Shown one piece after another: positions 24,911-32,916 of a stretch of 53,866 nt of DNA. Position 1 is the stretch's first letter, and each line of letters opens with the position of its first letter. Below the pieces are notes generated by a model, which did not search any database, was not told the DNA's origin, and worked only from the letters and a program-made list of their open reading frames with translations. Source of the DNA: Cyclobacteriaceae bacterium (GTDB lineage Bacteria > Bacteroidota > Bacteroidia > Cytophagales > Cyclobacteriaceae); the NCBI GenBank assembly GCA_020436165.1, contig JAGQYI010000067.1, positions 1-53,866 on the forward strand, written 5' to 3'. The position numbers and the translations under genes are program-made.

Positions 24911-26446
24911 TTATATTAGTTTAAGTTCTATTAAATATTTTTCCATTTGAGATTCAACGGCTGATAATTCGGTTTTCAATTCGTTAATTCTCTTTTGTGT
25001 TGCCTCAATATCCACGGGCTCTTCTTCCTCGAAGGTGTCCACGTACCTTGGTATGTTAAGGTTGAATTCATTTTCTTCAATTTCTTCAATAGAGGCTCTA
25101 TATGCATATTTATCTTCAATAACCTTTCCTTCTTCTGTTTCGAGTGGCGCCCCTTCTTTGAAAAGCATATAGGTATTCACAACCTTTTCAATGTCGCTTT
25201 CTCTCAATCTATTTTGATTCTTCCCCCCCTCATAGTGCTGGCTGGAATCAATGAAGAGGACATCCTTATTGTCACCCTTTGCTCTATTGAATATCATGAT
25301 ACAAGCGGGTATGCCTGTACCATAAAATAGGTTTGACGGAAGACCAATTACGGCTTCCAGTAAGTTCTCTTCTATTAACTGCTTTCTAATCTTTCCTTCA
25401 CTACTACCTCTAAATAGGGCCCCATGTGGAAGAATTACTCCCACACGACCTGTATCCTGGAAGGTGGTTTCGATCATATGAGATACAAAAGCATAATCAC
25501 CTTTGCTTTTTGGTGGAACTCCTCTATGATATCTGTTGAATAAGTCAGTAATTGCATTATCTGCTCCCCATTTGTCCAGAGAAAATGGAGGATTAGCTCC
25601 CACCACATTGAACCTCATTAGATGATCTTCTTCCAATAATCTAGGGTTGTTTAGTGTGTCCCCCCATTCAATCGTTGCATCATCAATTTCATGAAGAAAC
25701 ATATTCATTCTGGCTAATGCCCAGGTACTGCCATTTACCTCCTGTCCATAAAGCGCAAAGTTTTTGCTTCCAACTCTCCTGGCTAACTTAATCAAAAGCG
25801 AACCTGAACCACAAGCGGGATCACAAATCCGATCTCCTGGCTGTGGATCTAAGAGACGCGCAAGTAACTCTGATACTTGTGCAGGGGTATAGAACTCTCC
25901 TGATTTCTTACCTTCCTCACCTGCAAACATTGAGATAAGGTATTCATATGCATCGCCTATGATGTCATTGCCCTCCAGGTGTGAAGGCTGAAGGTCCATT
26001 GCAGAGAAATCAACCAATAAATTTTTTAGTCTTCTGTTTCGATCTTTAGTTTGTCCCAGGTGACTTTCAGAGTTGAAATCAATGTTTCTAAATACCCTCT
26101 CAAGCTTAGTTCGATTAGCATCCTCTAGTTTTTCTAAAGCGATGTTAATTAGCTCACCAATATTGGCTTCATTTCGATTTTCAAAAAGGTATTCGAAGGT
26201 TGTATCTTCTGGAACATGGAAGCGTTCATTACGAAGTGCTCTTTGAACCCTTATTTCATCGCCCTCATATTTTTTGAGATAGGTGTTTTTTTTGTCTTTC
26301 CAAACATCTGATACATACTTCACAAAAAGCATAGTAAGGATGTAATCCTTATATTGACTACTGCTAAGAACACCACGAAATGTATCGCAGGCCTTCCAAA
26401 CAATATTGTTGATCTCCTTTTGTGTTATTGGTTTATTCTCTGCCAT
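24911..26446 (-). CDS. hsdM: Type I restriction-modification DNA methyltransferase (M subunit)
   Basis: About 511 residues from the ATG at 26446 (MAENKPITQKEINN). This start leaves 4 bp to the DUF2188 stop; a longer frame from 26506 would overlap that gene. The N-terminal helical HsdM domain (NIVWKACDTFRG) is followed by the N6-adenine methylase: GEFYTPAQVSELLARLL, SAM motif DPACGSGSLLIKLA, catalytic GANPPFSLDKW, and GRVGVILPHGALF. A C-terminal coiled coil (IEATQKRINELKTELSAVESQ) contacts HsdS. It protects host DNA and is required for restriction. The next gene is a CBASS CD-NTase instead of hsdS. Confidence 0.95.
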   Translation of the reverse strand: MAENKPITQKEINNIVWKACDTFRGVLSSSQYKDYILTMLFVKYVSDVWKDKKNTYLKKYEGDEIRVQRALRNERFHVPEDTTFEYLFENRNEANIGELINIALEKLEDANRTKLERVFRNIDFNSESHLGQTKDRNRRLKNLLVDFSAMDLQPSHLEGNDIIGDAYEYLISMFAGEEGKKSGEFYTPAQVSELLARLLDPQPGDRICDPACGSGSLLIKLARRVGSKNFALYGQEVNGSTWALARMNMFLHEIDDATIEWGDTLNNPRLLEEDHLMRFNVVGANPPFSLDKWGADNAITDLFNRYHRGVPPKSKGDYAFVSHMIETTFQDTGRVGVILPHGALFRGSSEGKIRKQLIEENLLEAVIGLPSNLFYGTGIPACIMIFNRAKGDNKDVLFIDSSQHYEGGKNQNRLRESDIEKVVNTYMLFKEGAPLETEEGKVIEDKYAYRASIEEIEENEFNLNIPRYVDTFEEEEPVDIEATQKRINELKTELSAVESQMEKYLIELKLI

Positions 26447-26450
26447 ATTA

Positions 26451-26684
26451 TTATCTCTTATCTTTTGGAGGGTTAGGGTCATTTCCATGAGAGTCGGAAC
26501 GTTCAATAGTTCCGTTCTTCCTATGAATTACCAATTCAGAGCTTTCTTTCTTAGATAGCTCTCGACTATATTTTTCGGCCTCCTTTTTAGTTTCAAAATG
26601 TTTCGAAGCTCTTTCAGCTCCTCCTTTTTTTGAGTCCCATCCTCCTCCAGAGTTGGGTACTACATGTCTAGTTTTTCTACCCAT
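26451..26684 (-). CDS. DUF2188 small protein
   Basis: 77 residues. The sequence HVVPNSGGGWDSKKGGAERASKHF, followed by a helix with EAEKYSRELSKK and a short strand (ELVIHRKNGTIERSDS), is the DUF2188 pattern. Its function is unknown; members are small and often near restriction or mobile genes. It overlaps the end of the half-HsdS gene by 8 bp and is 4 bp before hsdM, so it sits inside the operon head. Confidence 0.8.
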   Translation of the reverse strand: MGRKTRHVVPNSGGGWDSKKGGAERASKHFETKKEAEKYSRELSKKESSELVIHRKNGTIERSDSHGNDPNPPKDKR

Positions 26685-27276
26685 GGTTTTTAAATATTAA
26701 AGTGTTAATGACTGAATTATACAAGTTTTGTTTCTCCTCAATAACTTTCTTTGAAATATGAATGTTAGTTATATGAAGCTCTTTCAGTTTGACGATTTTC
26801 TTTTGGATATCTATAGAAGGAACTGGAATCTTAAATGCTTCCAGTTCAGATTTACGGATTGATGGAATAGAGCTGCCAGCCCCTAAAACCTGAAATTTTT
26901 CTTGTAATTGGGGTAAATTAAAAATAGTTGATATGTATTCTGGTAAGACTTTTTGTTTGTTGGGTCTTAGTATTATAAAAATTGAAGATGCTATTGCTGG
27001 CCCGATACTACTTACGTAAGTCCATGCAAAATTTCGATTGCCTTTAGCTGCAAACAAAACATCACCATCTTTAAGTAAATGAAGCATATTTGTATCTTCA
27101 GGACTAACGAAACTATTTAAATCATTTTCTAAATTTCCTTCTTCATCAAAGTTTTTAGTCAATAAATATCGGACATCCCCATGCTCTGCTGGCTGGGTAT
27201 GATAACCTATTTTTAAGTCTGCTATATGTTTAATTTTTGTATCCAATCTCTTGTAGAGTTTTTCAAATTCAATCAA
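26677..27276 (-). CDS. Half-size HsdS-like protein (single target domain)
   Basis: 199 residues from a TTG (27276). It contains one target-recognition domain (HGDVRYLLTKNFDEEGNL, DGDVLFAAKGNRNFAW, GSSIPSIRKSELEAFKIPVP) and one coiled coil (IQKKIVKLKELHITNIHISKKVIEEKQ). That is half the content of a normal HsdS. Such a half subunit could dimerise to form a specificity subunit for a palindromic-type site, or be a decayed or spare S gene. It is the first gene of the defence operon. A two-domain HsdS lies further down the same operon. Confidence 0.75.
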   Translation of the reverse strand: MIEFEKLYKRLDTKIKHIADLKIGYHTQPAEHGDVRYLLTKNFDEEGNLENDLNSFVSPEDTNMLHLLKDGDVLFAAKGNRNFAWTYVSSIGPAIASSIFIILRPNKQKVLPEYISTIFNLPQLQEKFQVLGAGSSIPSIRKSELEAFKIPVPSIDIQKKIVKLKELHITNIHISKKVIEEKQNLYNSVINTLIFKNHG

Positions 27277-27304
27277 ATATACGATAAATATTTAAAAAAG
27301 GTTA

Positions 27305-27312
27305 CAAAAATA
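27305..27312 (-). promoter_or_regulatory. Candidate -7 box of the defence operon
   Basis: On the minus strand TATTTTTG matches TAnnTTTG and ends 29 nt before the TTG start of the half-HsdS gene. A second match, TATATTTG, lies at the start codon itself (about 27281-27274). No well-spaced TTG -33 is seen for either, so the choice is tentative. Confidence 0.35.
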
Positions 27313-27488
27313 CTTTGTAGAGTTTTTCAAAATAACTATATTTTAGCTAAGATTTCAAGTGGAGTTGTCTTTAAGGCTTAAAATCAATGGATTCTATTTG
27401 AAGAAATATATTATGGCTGAGTTTAAATTATTTTGAATCAAATGTGTATGCTAATACTTATTACTAAGACTAAAAGAGGATAAAGGTT

Positions 27489-27689
27489 ATGAATCAAAAT
27501 ACCATACATTTAATAGAAAAGTCACCCTCAACTTATATTGTTAGAGAATATCTTATAGGTAAAGGATTAACTTTTACTAAGTCCGAATTATTAAAAAAGT
27601 CAGAGCAATATCTTGATAGATATATTGAAAATATTCGTCAGGGTATGCCGATAACCAATGCTAGAGAGCTAGCTTTAGATTCACTATAA
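27489..27689 (+). CDS. Small protein upstream of a metallophosphoesterase
   Basis: 66 residues, soluble and helical (TKSELLKKSEQYLDRYIENIRQG). AGGATAAAGG lies 6-8 nt before the ATG, an unusually strong ribosome-binding-like sequence for this phylum. The stop is 4 bp before the next start, so the two genes form a pair. No family is recognised. An antitoxin-like or regulator role is only a guess from the size and pairing. Confidence 0.6.
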   Translation: MNQNTIHLIEKSPSTYIVREYLIGKGLTFTKSELLKKSEQYLDRYIENIRQGMPITNARELALDSL

Positions 27690-27693
27690 AAGT

Positions 27694-28311
27694 ATGAAGT
27701 TTGTTGCCATTTCTGATACACATAATCAACATAAGAAATTAACCCTTCCAAAGGCTGATATCATAATTCATGCTGGTGACGTAAGTGGTCGCGGGCATCC
27801 CCAGGAAATATTTGAATTTTTAGAATGGTATCGTTCTTTAGACTATGAGTTTAAGATTTTAATTGCAGGGAATCACGACTTTTACTTTGAGGACCATCCT
27901 GATTTTATCCCAGAGGGTATTATTTATTTAAATGATAATGGAACCAATATAAATGGGATTAACATTTGGGGTTCACCGATTCAACCGGAGTTTTATAATT
28001 GGGCATTTAACAGAAAAAGAGGAAAGGAAATTAGCAAGCATTGGGATATTATTCCAGATGATATTGATTTGCTTATAACCCATGGACCCCCTTTTGGCTA
28101 CCTTGATACAAACTCATACATGCAAAGGGTAGGATGTGTTGACTTGCTCAAAAGAGTTGATGAAATAAAACCTAAATACCATGTGTTTGGACATGTACAT
28201 GAAGGTTATGGTATTAAAAGAAATGATAAAGGAACTCGGTTTATTAACGCCTCTGTTCTTAATGAACACTACAACCTGGTTAATCAACCAATCACTTTTC
28301 ACATGTCTTGA
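27694..28311 (+). CDS. Calcineurin-like metallophosphoesterase
   Basis: 205 residues with the full metal-binding set: FVAISDTHNQH (D-x-H), IIHAGDVSGRG (GD), IAGNHDFYF (GNHD), LLITHGPPFG (H) and YHVFGHVHEGYG (GHxH). It is a compact soluble enzyme like small phosphoesterases acting on nucleotides or phosphoproteins; the substrate is unknown. It is coupled to the 66-residue gene. It is convergent with the TnsA-like gene, with only 3 bp between the two stops. It is island cargo, but not clearly part of a known defence system. Confidence 0.85.
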   Translation: MKFVAISDTHNQHKKLTLPKADIIIHAGDVSGRGHPQEIFEFLEWYRSLDYEFKILIAGNHDFYFEDHPDFIPEGIIYLNDNGTNINGINIWGSPIQPEFYNWAFNRKRGKEISKHWDIIPDDIDLLITHGPPFGYLDTNSYMQRVGCVDLLKRVDEIKPKYHVFGHVHEGYGIKRNDKGTRFINASVLNEHYNLVNQPITFHMS

Positions 28312-28314
28312 AAT

Positions 28315-28896
28315 TTAGGAATTCCGATTTCGAATTTCTCCAGTTTTAATGAAATGTAAATAATCCAGTTCATCTAAATCACTATAGTGTCTTTTAAATG
28401 GCATTTTATTTACTCTATCACGACTGTGATATTTAGAATATTTTCTATGGATATTACTCATATGTTTTTTCCCTGCAGTTGAAATGATAGTTTTCTGCAC
28501 ACTTTTTAGAATATTCAATTTACTAGAGGGGAAATAAAAATCCTTTTCTGTAAGTAGTAAATATTCCCAATCTTTATTCTTTTCTTCAATATATCTTAAT
28601 GCGTGAAATTTCTTAAGTTGGGTATCATAGTAGTTAGAACGTCTGCCATCCTTTATTTCAACTAAATAAGTCTTATTCGTTTTTAAGTTTCTTACAAGAA
28701 AGTCTGGTTCATATGAATTGTTGCAATACGCTTTGCCAGATTTGGTTTTGTCTTTTTTATCATACCAAATTTTTAATGGATGATAGTAGTAGTCACAATA
28801 ATCTTCAATGGATAATGCGTACTTACATTCTAATGTTGAGTCAAATAAAATTCCGTTGTATTCAACCTGATTCGAGAACTTAAATTTTTTAGCCAT
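28315..28896 (-). CDS. TnsA-like endonuclease-fold protein
   Basis: About 193 residues from the ATG at 28896 (MAKKFKFSNQ); an earlier start at 28935 would lie inside an inverted repeat. The order E (FDSTLECKYAL), D (NNSYEPDFLV) and ExK (TYLVEIKDGRR) is that of a PD-(D/E)xK nuclease of the TnsA N-terminal type. The C-terminal half is basic (HRKYSKYHSRDRVNKMPFKRH). No TnsB or TnsC is nearby, so it is a solitary nuclease. It may process DNA in mobilization or act in defence. It is separated from the mob genes by a 13-bp inverted repeat. Confidence 0.65.
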   Translation of the reverse strand: MAKKFKFSNQVEYNGILFDSTLECKYALSIEDYCDYYYHPLKIWYDKKDKTKSGKAYCNNSYEPDFLVRNLKTNKTYLVEIKDGRRSNYYDTQLKKFHALRYIEEKNKDWEYLLLTEKDFYFPSSKLNILKSVQKTIISTAGKKHMSNIHRKYSKYHSRDRVNKMPFKRHYSDLDELDYLHFIKTGEIRNRNS

Positions 28897-28905
28897 ATCA
28901 TTAAT

Positions 28906-28945
28906 CTGTTTTGTTTTGTTCACAAAACCACGCAAAACAAAACAG
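28906..28945. repeat. Perfect 13-bp inverted repeat before the TnsA-like gene
   Basis: CTGTTTTGTTTTG (28906-28918) and CAAAACAAAACAG (28933-28945) are perfectly complementary with a 14-nt loop. The repeat ends 10 bp upstream of the preferred start of the TnsA-like gene. It could be an operator for a dimeric regulator or an mRNA hairpin that limits translation. Confidence 0.75.
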
Positions 28946-28998
28946 GAATGATGGCGAGTGATAAATTGAGTTGTAAGGTTTAATTCACAACAAGGAAA

Positions 28999-29595
28999 TT
29001 ATTTTGAACCCTTAAGTAACTTTTCAATCTGTTGATTTCTTGATTTATTTTCTTTCAACTCTTTGTTAAGATTTTTTACTTCTGATTGATACTTAATTGC
29101 TGAATCAACTTTGTAAATGACAATGTCTTTATGTGCATAATAAGTTGCCTCTATATTCTTAGGATTTTCATTAAATATTTGGATACCGTAGTATTTGTAA
29201 TATGCATCTTTATACTTCCTAATTTTCACAAACAAATGAGAGTTAAGCATTATAGAAAGGGATGCTATTAAGGCGAAAAACAATATAGTCCTACCTCTAT
29301 ACATTGATTGAAACCAGGCCAATATTCCAGGAAAAAAAACATGATTGGTTTCAATATGATACTCCTTTTTGGGATCAAAATTTTGTAACTTATTCGTAAA
29401 CAGTTTTTGTGAATCATTAAGCATTTTCAAGCTTTCATTTAAAGCTTGAGAGGTACGATGTAATTCTTGAAGTTTACCTTCCAATTGATCGGATGTTTGA
29501 ATATCTGGCGTTGAAGGATTGTGATTAATTTTTCTATTAATCGTTTCAATTTTTTCTAATATTTGTTCGATTAGAATTTGATCGTTTTCACTCAT
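28999..29595 (-). CDS. Coiled-coil membrane protein of the mobilization module
   Basis: 198 residues. The N-terminal part is a long coiled coil (LIEQILEKIETINRKINH, LEGKLQELHRTSQALNESL), then one membrane segment at about 105-122 (ILFFALIASLSIMLNSHLF) and a second charged coiled coil at the end (KNLNKELKENKSRNQQIEKLL). It overlaps the relaxase stop by 4 bp. Proteins of this shape commonly follow MobB in Bacteroidota elements and may link the relaxosome to the membrane. The specific function is unknown. Confidence 0.65.
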   Translation of the reverse strand: MSENDQILIEQILEKIETINRKINHNPSTPDIQTSDQLEGKLQELHRTSQALNESLKMLNDSQKLFTNKLQNFDPKKEYHIETNHVFFPGILAWFQSMYRGRTILFFALIASLSIMLNSHLFVKIRKYKDAYYKYYGIQIFNENPKNIEATYYAHKDIVIYKVDSAIKYQSEVKNLNKELKENKSRNQQIEKLLKGSK

Positions 29596-30317
29596 TTTGA
29601 AAGCTGCTTAATTTTTTTCTTTGTTATTTTTTGGGTCACTTTTAATAGGTTGTTGAAAGAATAATTTCGACCTATGCTACTTGATTTAAAGTAAATTCCT
29701 TTCTCCACATCTCGAAAACCCACACCTCTTATTTTACCATTACTGGTCTTGTTTATTTTTATTTTGAAACCCAGGTTTTCAACTCTTTTAAATACTTGAT
29801 TCAGGCTTTCACCTTTAGAGATGCCAGTATCAATCGCATTCTTAATGTTTACTTTTCTTTGGTTTTCCTGATCCTTTGCAACTGTGAGTTCATATTTAAT
29901 TTCCAATTCCTGCATGACTTTCATGGTTCTAAATTTACATTTCCAATCACGGGCTAAAGAACCATCAAAGCCAACCCTGTTAATCACTAAATGCGCATGT
30001 ACATGTTTGGTGTCATTATGCTTAATTAAAATGTACTGATTGTTCTCCAGGCCCATAGATTTCAAAAAATCAATAGCAACTGTTTTTATAAGTTGATCAT
30101 CTACAATATCGGAATGGGCAAAGCTTATAGTACTATGCCAAACAGGCTTTTTAACATTAGGTGCTTGGGCACTTATTGTGTTGAACTGTTGAATCAATTC
30201 TTTTTTAGAACCTTCAAAAAGTCCATTAACTTCTAATATTTCCGGATCTTTTTTTGGATCCAAACAGTAACTAATACAACCACCAAATAATGCTCCAATT
30301 ATCGACTTTCCTATCAT
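29592..30317 (-). CDS. mobB: MobB-type relaxase
   Basis: 241 residues. It starts MIGKSIIGALFGGCISYCL, as MobB/BmgA-type relaxases do. It has HSTISFAHSD and the metal-binding HVHAHLVINRVGFDG, the HUH-like motif. A conserved region with GVGFRDVEKGIYFKSSSIGR closes it. It would nick oriT and pilot the strand in mobilization. It overlaps MobC by 4 bp upstream and the coiled-coil protein by 4 bp downstream. The length (241) is short but complete for the relaxase domain. Confidence 0.9.
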   Translation of the reverse strand: MIGKSIIGALFGGCISYCLDPKKDPEILEVNGLFEGSKKELIQQFNTISAQAPNVKKPVWHSTISFAHSDIVDDQLIKTVAIDFLKSMGLENNQYILIKHNDTKHVHAHLVINRVGFDGSLARDWKCKFRTMKVMQELEIKYELTVAKDQENQRKVNIKNAIDTGISKGESLNQVFKRVENLGFKIKINKTSNGKIRGVGFRDVEKGIYFKSSSIGRNYSFNNLLKVTQKITKKKIKQLSK

Positions 30318-30628
30318 TTGAATTTGTTAATTATAAGACTGAACTTTTCTAAATCACCAAGTGCTTCATTGGTTATGTTCTTTCCAGTATTTATATGTTT
30401 AGCGATCTGATTTATGTTGTTGCCTAAAGCTACCAGTTGACGGAAAAGCTCTATTTCTTCGTCACTGAACTTTGCTTTTAATTCTATTTGTAAACCTGCA
30501 TGTAGAAGGTATTCACTTATTGAGAGTTTACATTTTTTTGCGAGACCTTTAAGCACAAGTTGATCTGATCGGGTCATATGAACCGATACAACTTTTGCTT
30601 TTAATATGTGCTTTTTAGGTCGAGCCAT
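30314..30628 (-). CDS. mobC: MobC-type relaxosome accessory protein
   Basis: 104 residues. An N-terminal ribbon-helix-helix (VHMTRSDQLVLKGLAKKCKLSISEYLL) is followed by the MobC signature VALGNNINQIAKHINTG. It binds oriT and helps the relaxase. The candidate oriT palindrome is about 100 bp upstream, in the gap before the primase gene. Confidence 0.88.
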   Translation of the reverse strand: MARPKKHILKAKVVSVHMTRSDQLVLKGLAKKCKLSISEYLLHAGLQIELKAKFSDEEIELFRQLVALGNNINQIAKHINTGKNITNEALGDLEKFSLIINKFK

Positions 30629-30724
30629 TTGCGAATCATATGAGCAAATCCAGAGTGTTAATGCAAGATTAAAAATTGACGAAGTCGAGTTTTAAGATGC
30701 TATTAACCCCTCTGGCTCTGCTTT

Positions 30725-30760
30725 ACTGCACACCAATTTTTTTATAACAAATTGTGCAGT
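30725..30760. other. Candidate origin of transfer (oriT)
   Basis: ACTGCACA-cc-AATTT (30725-30739) pairs with AAATT-TGTGCAGT (30749-30760) as a 12-bp inverted repeat with a 2-nt bulge and a 9-nt spacer. It lies in the 157-bp gap between mobC and the primase gene, the usual place for oriT in MobB/MobC elements. The nic site cannot be read. Confidence 0.5.
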
Positions 30761-30785
30761 TTAGCAGGATTAATCGAGGCAACAT

Positions 30786-31679
30786 TTAAAGTCCTCTGTT
30801 CAGTTTTTTGTTTAGATATATTGTATAGTCATTTAGATCATTATGGTTAGAATATTCATTTGAACAATCACTGACATTGGGGACAGAGCTCTTCAATAGT
30901 TGTGTGGCTTTTCTACCGGCTTCATCATTATCAAAGAATGATTTGATCTTAATACCTGGGAACATGTCCTTGGCCTTTTTAATGCCTGAGTTTATCAATG
31001 CGGTTGAGTTCAGAATAATAATATTTTCAGCTTTCCATTTTTTTAATTCGATATATGATAGGAAGTCCATAAAGCCTTCAAACATGATCAATTGATTAAC
31101 TGCACCCTTGAAAGTTGTAATGTCAGCTTTGCCCAAAAAATGTGGACTAGACATTAATCCATTTCTAATTACATAGCCACCGGAATCATTCTTAAATCCA
31201 ATTGCGAAAAATCTACCATGTGTATTTTGGTAAGTAATTTCTTCTAGGTAAGGCCTCCATGTTGCTTCCGATAAACCTCGTGCATTTCTTAGGTAGTTTA
31301 TAAGCGAATTGTCTTCAATTGGCTTAATTGATTTGAGGATTGAATAGGCCTTTATTTTTTCTTTTTGTAAGCCCTTATTTATTGGCTTTCTAAAAGAAAA
31401 AGAGATTTCATCATCAGTTAATCCGTTGCAATAATTAAGTGCATCTGCAACCTCGTTAGTGTTAAGTATTTTAATTACTAAATCTAATAGGGTGCCTCTC
31501 TCTTGACTACCGTGATCGTACCATAGTCCTTTGGCTCTATTTACACTTAAGGATGGCTTTTTGTCATTTCTATAGTGCGCCAAATATTGGTATTCACTGC
31601 CTGAATGTGAAACTGGATGATAATCAAGTGTGGCTAATACCTTAACAATGTCGAGTTGGTTTGCTTCTTTACAATTCAT
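30786..31679 (-). CDS. CHC2/Toprim DNA primase-like protein
   Basis: 297 residues. The N-terminal CHC2-like region has YRNDKKPSLSVNRAKGLWYDHG and ERGTLLDLVIKI, but the zinc-binding Cys/His set is incomplete by eye. The Toprim domain follows: LIMFEGFMDFLSYI with the acid, then KSFFDNDEAGR with the DxD-type acid pair. Such short primases sit beside VapE-like ATPases in mobilizable elements and probably start replication of the excised or transferred strand. It starts 7 bp after the VapE stop. Confidence 0.85.
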   Translation of the reverse strand: MNCKEANQLDIVKVLATLDYHPVSHSGSEYQYLAHYRNDKKPSLSVNRAKGLWYDHGSQERGTLLDLVIKILNTNEVADALNYCNGLTDDEISFSFRKPINKGLQKEKIKAYSILKSIKPIEDNSLINYLRNARGLSEATWRPYLEEITYQNTHGRFFAIGFKNDSGGYVIRNGLMSSPHFLGKADITTFKGAVNQLIMFEGFMDFLSYIELKKWKAENIIILNSTALINSGIKKAKDMFPGIKIKSFFDNDEAGRKATQLLKSSVPNVSDCSNEYSNHNDLNDYTIYLNKKLNRGL

Positions 31680-31686
31680 TCTTGTA

Positions 31687-32877
31687 TTAGTTAATTTTAT
31701 CAGTAAGTAAGTAAGACAGATAGTATCCCTTTATTTGGTATTTGCCGTTATACCATTGGACTCTTTCAAATTCAAGGACTTTTAGTGCCTTGCCAATTAG
31801 CACAGGCTTTAAAGAAATTGTGCGTTCTACCTTGGATACTAGGTACTGCATAATTTGAGTTGAGGTCCAGAATTCATCATGTTCTTCAGTCGTGCCTGGC
31901 TTTAAATAAAGTTGTATCAATTCCATTTCAGAAGTGACAATATTGTGAGCTGCATTGATGTGCTCATTTTCTTCGATTTCCTCCTTCGTCAGTTGGTACT
32001 TATATCCAGTTCTATATAAGTGGAAAGCTTGTGACCAAACTTTATCAATATCAATTGTGTTTGGGTAATCCCAATTAATTTTTGAAATGTTGAAACAGAG
32101 CCACCTAACAGAACCGGTTTCGTCCGTTAGAAACTCTTGGGAATTGGTGGAGCCTATAAAACTGGCTCGTCTTGTTAAGCGCTCAGCTCTACGGTCATAC
32201 GGCCTTCTGAGTTTTTCGCTCTGTGAGCTAAATACACTTTTAAGTTCATTTATATCGTTCTTATTTAGTTTAGCAAGCTCATCAAGATTGATTATGAAAT
32301 TCTCACAAAGTGCAATTCTACTATCCTTGTCGGTGCCAATAGTTTCAGCATAATATTCCTTTAGAGTTGTTGGAACTAGGAATCGGATGAAAGTGGTTTT
32401 ACCACTGTTTTGTTGGCCGTGTACAAGAATAAAAGCTTGCTTATTAAAAACGTTATCGTCCAAAGCGCAAGCTATTGTTCTGACTAACATTTTCTTGAAT
32501 TGGAGATCAAATCTTTCCCTTTCTTCAGTAATTATATGGTTTGAAAGATTACCAATATGATCATTTAGATCCCACTCATTTAAATTGTTAAAGTAGGTTT
32601 CTATGGGATTGTATTTTTGAACAAAATCAGACTTTAATAGAGATAGTAAATTGGCCATTGAAATGTGGATAAAGCTTTTATGAAGCTCAATGAAAATGTT
32701 GTTTTCATTCAGTTCTTTCCAATCTTCTGTTTCAACCTGCTTGCACTCTATTTTATGATTGATAACATTCATTCTGAATTCATATTTTTTCTCCAGATAC
32801 CTTTCTGTTTCTAGAATGGTATTACTAGGCTTATTGATTTTCATTTGGTTGAGATAAGATTTTTGAAATGGATTCAA
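31687..32877 (-). CDS. VapE-like P-loop ATPase
   Basis: 396 residues. Walker A is VHGQQNSGKTTFIRFL and Walker B FIINLDELAKL. A conserved block, RPYDRRAERLTRRASFIGSTN, follows, with DETGSVRWLCF, typical of the virulence-associated E (VapE) family. The N-terminal 130 residues and C-terminal 90 are helical. It is likely a replicative helicase or loader working with the adjacent primase. Placement between the excisionase-like gene and the primase is usual for Bacteroidota integrative elements. Confidence 0.9.
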   Translation of the reverse strand: MNPFQKSYLNQMKINKPSNTILETERYLEKKYEFRMNVINHKIECKQVETEDWKELNENNIFIELHKSFIHISMANLLSLLKSDFVQKYNPIETYFNNLNEWDLNDHIGNLSNHIITEERERFDLQFKKMLVRTIACALDDNVFNKQAFILVHGQQNSGKTTFIRFLVPTTLKEYYAETIGTDKDSRIALCENFIINLDELAKLNKNDINELKSVFSSQSEKLRRPYDRRAERLTRRASFIGSTNSQEFLTDETGSVRWLCFNISKINWDYPNTIDIDKVWSQAFHLYRTGYKYQLTKEEIEENEHINAAHNIVTSEMELIQLYLKPGTTEEHDEFWTSTQIMQYLVSKVERTISLKPVLIGKALKVLEFERVQWYNGKYQIKGYYLSYLLTDKIN

Positions 32878-32916
32878 TTGTCCTTACCTTTACCCTGCGA
32901 CAAGTAAAAGGAAAGG

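Noticed and set aside
24995-25330. 111-codon plus-strand frame inside hsdM
   Set aside because: It is fully antisense to conserved HsdM sequence.
26447-26506. Upstream start of hsdM at 26506
   Set aside because: It would overlap DUF2188, and the extra 20 residues are not HsdM-like. The ATG at 26446 fits the family start and the 4-bp spacing.
28315-28896. Tn7-like transposon
   Set aside because: Only a TnsA-like nuclease is present, with no TnsB, TnsC or terminal Tn7-type repeats.
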